From Mesostigma viride (taxonomy: Eukaryota > Streptophyta > Mesostigmatophyceae > Mesostigmatales > Mesostigmataceae), in NCBI GenBank assembly GCA_009746045.1, contig RPFO01000156.1, positions 3,715,091 through 3,775,090 of the forward strand: a stretch of 60,000 nucleotides of DNA, read 5' to 3'. Of this stretch, positions 59,267-60,000 are shown in pieces. The position numbers and the translations under genes are program-made. Position 1 is the stretch's first letter. The number at the start of each line of letters is the position of its first letter. Under the pieces are notes generated by a model. That model was not told the DNA's origin and made no database searches. It was given only the letters and a program-made list of their open reading frames with translations.

Positions 59267-60000
59267 GTTGTCTCTAAGTTGTAGTGGCCATGGCAGGGGA
59301 CAGAGGCCAGGATACGCTCTGTGTGTGATGATACTGTCACCCGCAAGGATGCCACGACTCGGCCCTGGCTTGCATGCTACGTACACCGCATTGCAAGCCT
59401 AGCTACCAGGCCAGCTGGCTGCCATGCATGCCGTGCCAAGAATTCACTGTACCAGGCATGACCATGCATGTTGAATAGCTCATGCGGAGCTGACGGACAA
59501 TTGAAACGTTGGACGAGTCTTGCATAGGGGTGACCCTCTTCAAACAAGCAGCGAAGATCATTGCCTGGAATAGTCAACTCTTGGGTGAAAAGCCATGACA
59601 TTGACGACAGCTTTGGGTTAAACAGCAACCAATTGATGCAAGGACTGAAGTGCATGGCCGATCAAGTTTATCAGGCATTGGCTGGGTAGTCACCATTGTG
59701 ACGATAGTCTCCCCCCCTTACTTCCAACTTTTCACACGAGGCAGAGGTGAAAAGTCGCCGCTTAATTTGATGTTTCGGCCCAAAACCCTCAGCAGAAGCA
59801 CCGATCTCAGACTAAGTGAGTATCGATGTGCACACCGAACCGACAATTATTAAGCAGCACTTGAGATGCTGTCAATGGCCTTGCATTACAGGTCTTACGA
59901 CCTCTACTACCTTCATAAGTAGTAGTACTACCTATAGTCTGTATAGTATCTGTCTGCACAGAACTCTAAATTTTCAACTGCCGATGGCGACTTGGATTCG
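59267..60000. other. Right-edge region, mostly non-coding
   Basis: After the proposed stop at 59,266 I see no repeat or RNA gene. The only notable item is the antisense ORF at 59,377-59,655. Confidence 0.4.
59377..59655 (-). pseudogene. Coding-like antisense ORF near the right edge, unidentified
   Basis: A 92-codon minus-strand frame reads with natural protein composition (INWLLFNPKLSSMSWLF, then DLRCLFEEGHPYARLVQRF). It has no introns in view and no recognised domain. It may be an exon of a gene, an element remnant, or chance. No other feature supports it. Confidence 0.25.

Overview
This window comes from a eukaryotic nuclear genome, most likely a green alga. It is GC-rich with many short, phase-consistent exons separated by GT-AG introns. 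The longest gene is closest in domain wording to plant-type VPS15, and TGTAA motifs (the usual green-algal poly(A) signal) follow two of the stop codons. There are no operons, ribosome binding sites or CRISPR arrays. Exon boundaries below were read by eye from splice sites and reading-frame phase. No search or transcript data were available. For VPS15, all 33 exons join in frame to 5,988 nt (1,995 codons plus stop), which strongly supports that model.

Layout. (1) 1 to about 13,000, minus strand: a large ankyrin/SPRY repeat protein whose 3' end lies beyond the left edge. One of its introns (1,696-6,568) holds a 4-kb array of a 30-bp minisatellite. (2) 13,055-16,386, plus strand: a complete four-exon WD40-repeat protein of 395 aa, head-to-head with gene 1. 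(3) 16,387-17,413: an AT-richer convergent intergenic spacer. (4) 17,414-52,996, minus strand: the whole VPS15 (PIK3R4) gene, the kinase/HEAT/WD40 scaffold of the class III PI3-kinase Vps34 complex. Its 6-kb coding sequence is spread over 35.6 kb because many of its 32 introns carry minisatellites, microsatellites, a 560-bp inverted-repeat transposon and possible decayed ORFs. (5) 52,997-54,716: the VPS15 upstream region. (6) 54,717-59,266, plus strand: a multi-exon gene of about 367 codons, tentatively compared with the plant meiotic protein PHS1. (7) 59,267-60,000: mostly non-coding, with one coding-like antisense ORF.

Main points of interest. The VPS15 gene appears to encode a dysferlin (DysF) domain, N and C halves, between its kinase and HEAT regions. 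This would couple the Vps34 scaffold to a membrane-binding domain otherwise known from peroxins and TECPR1. In four introns belonging to three genes, the exon 3' end plus 5' splice site has been tandemly duplicated into the intron. In VPS15 intron 3 this seeds a 2-kb, roughly 64-copy array open in all three sense frames. The very long uninterrupted reading frames at 2.0-5.9 kb, 31.3-32.8 kb, 36.6-37.3 kb and 47.6-49.9 kb are products of these tandem repeats and are not genes.
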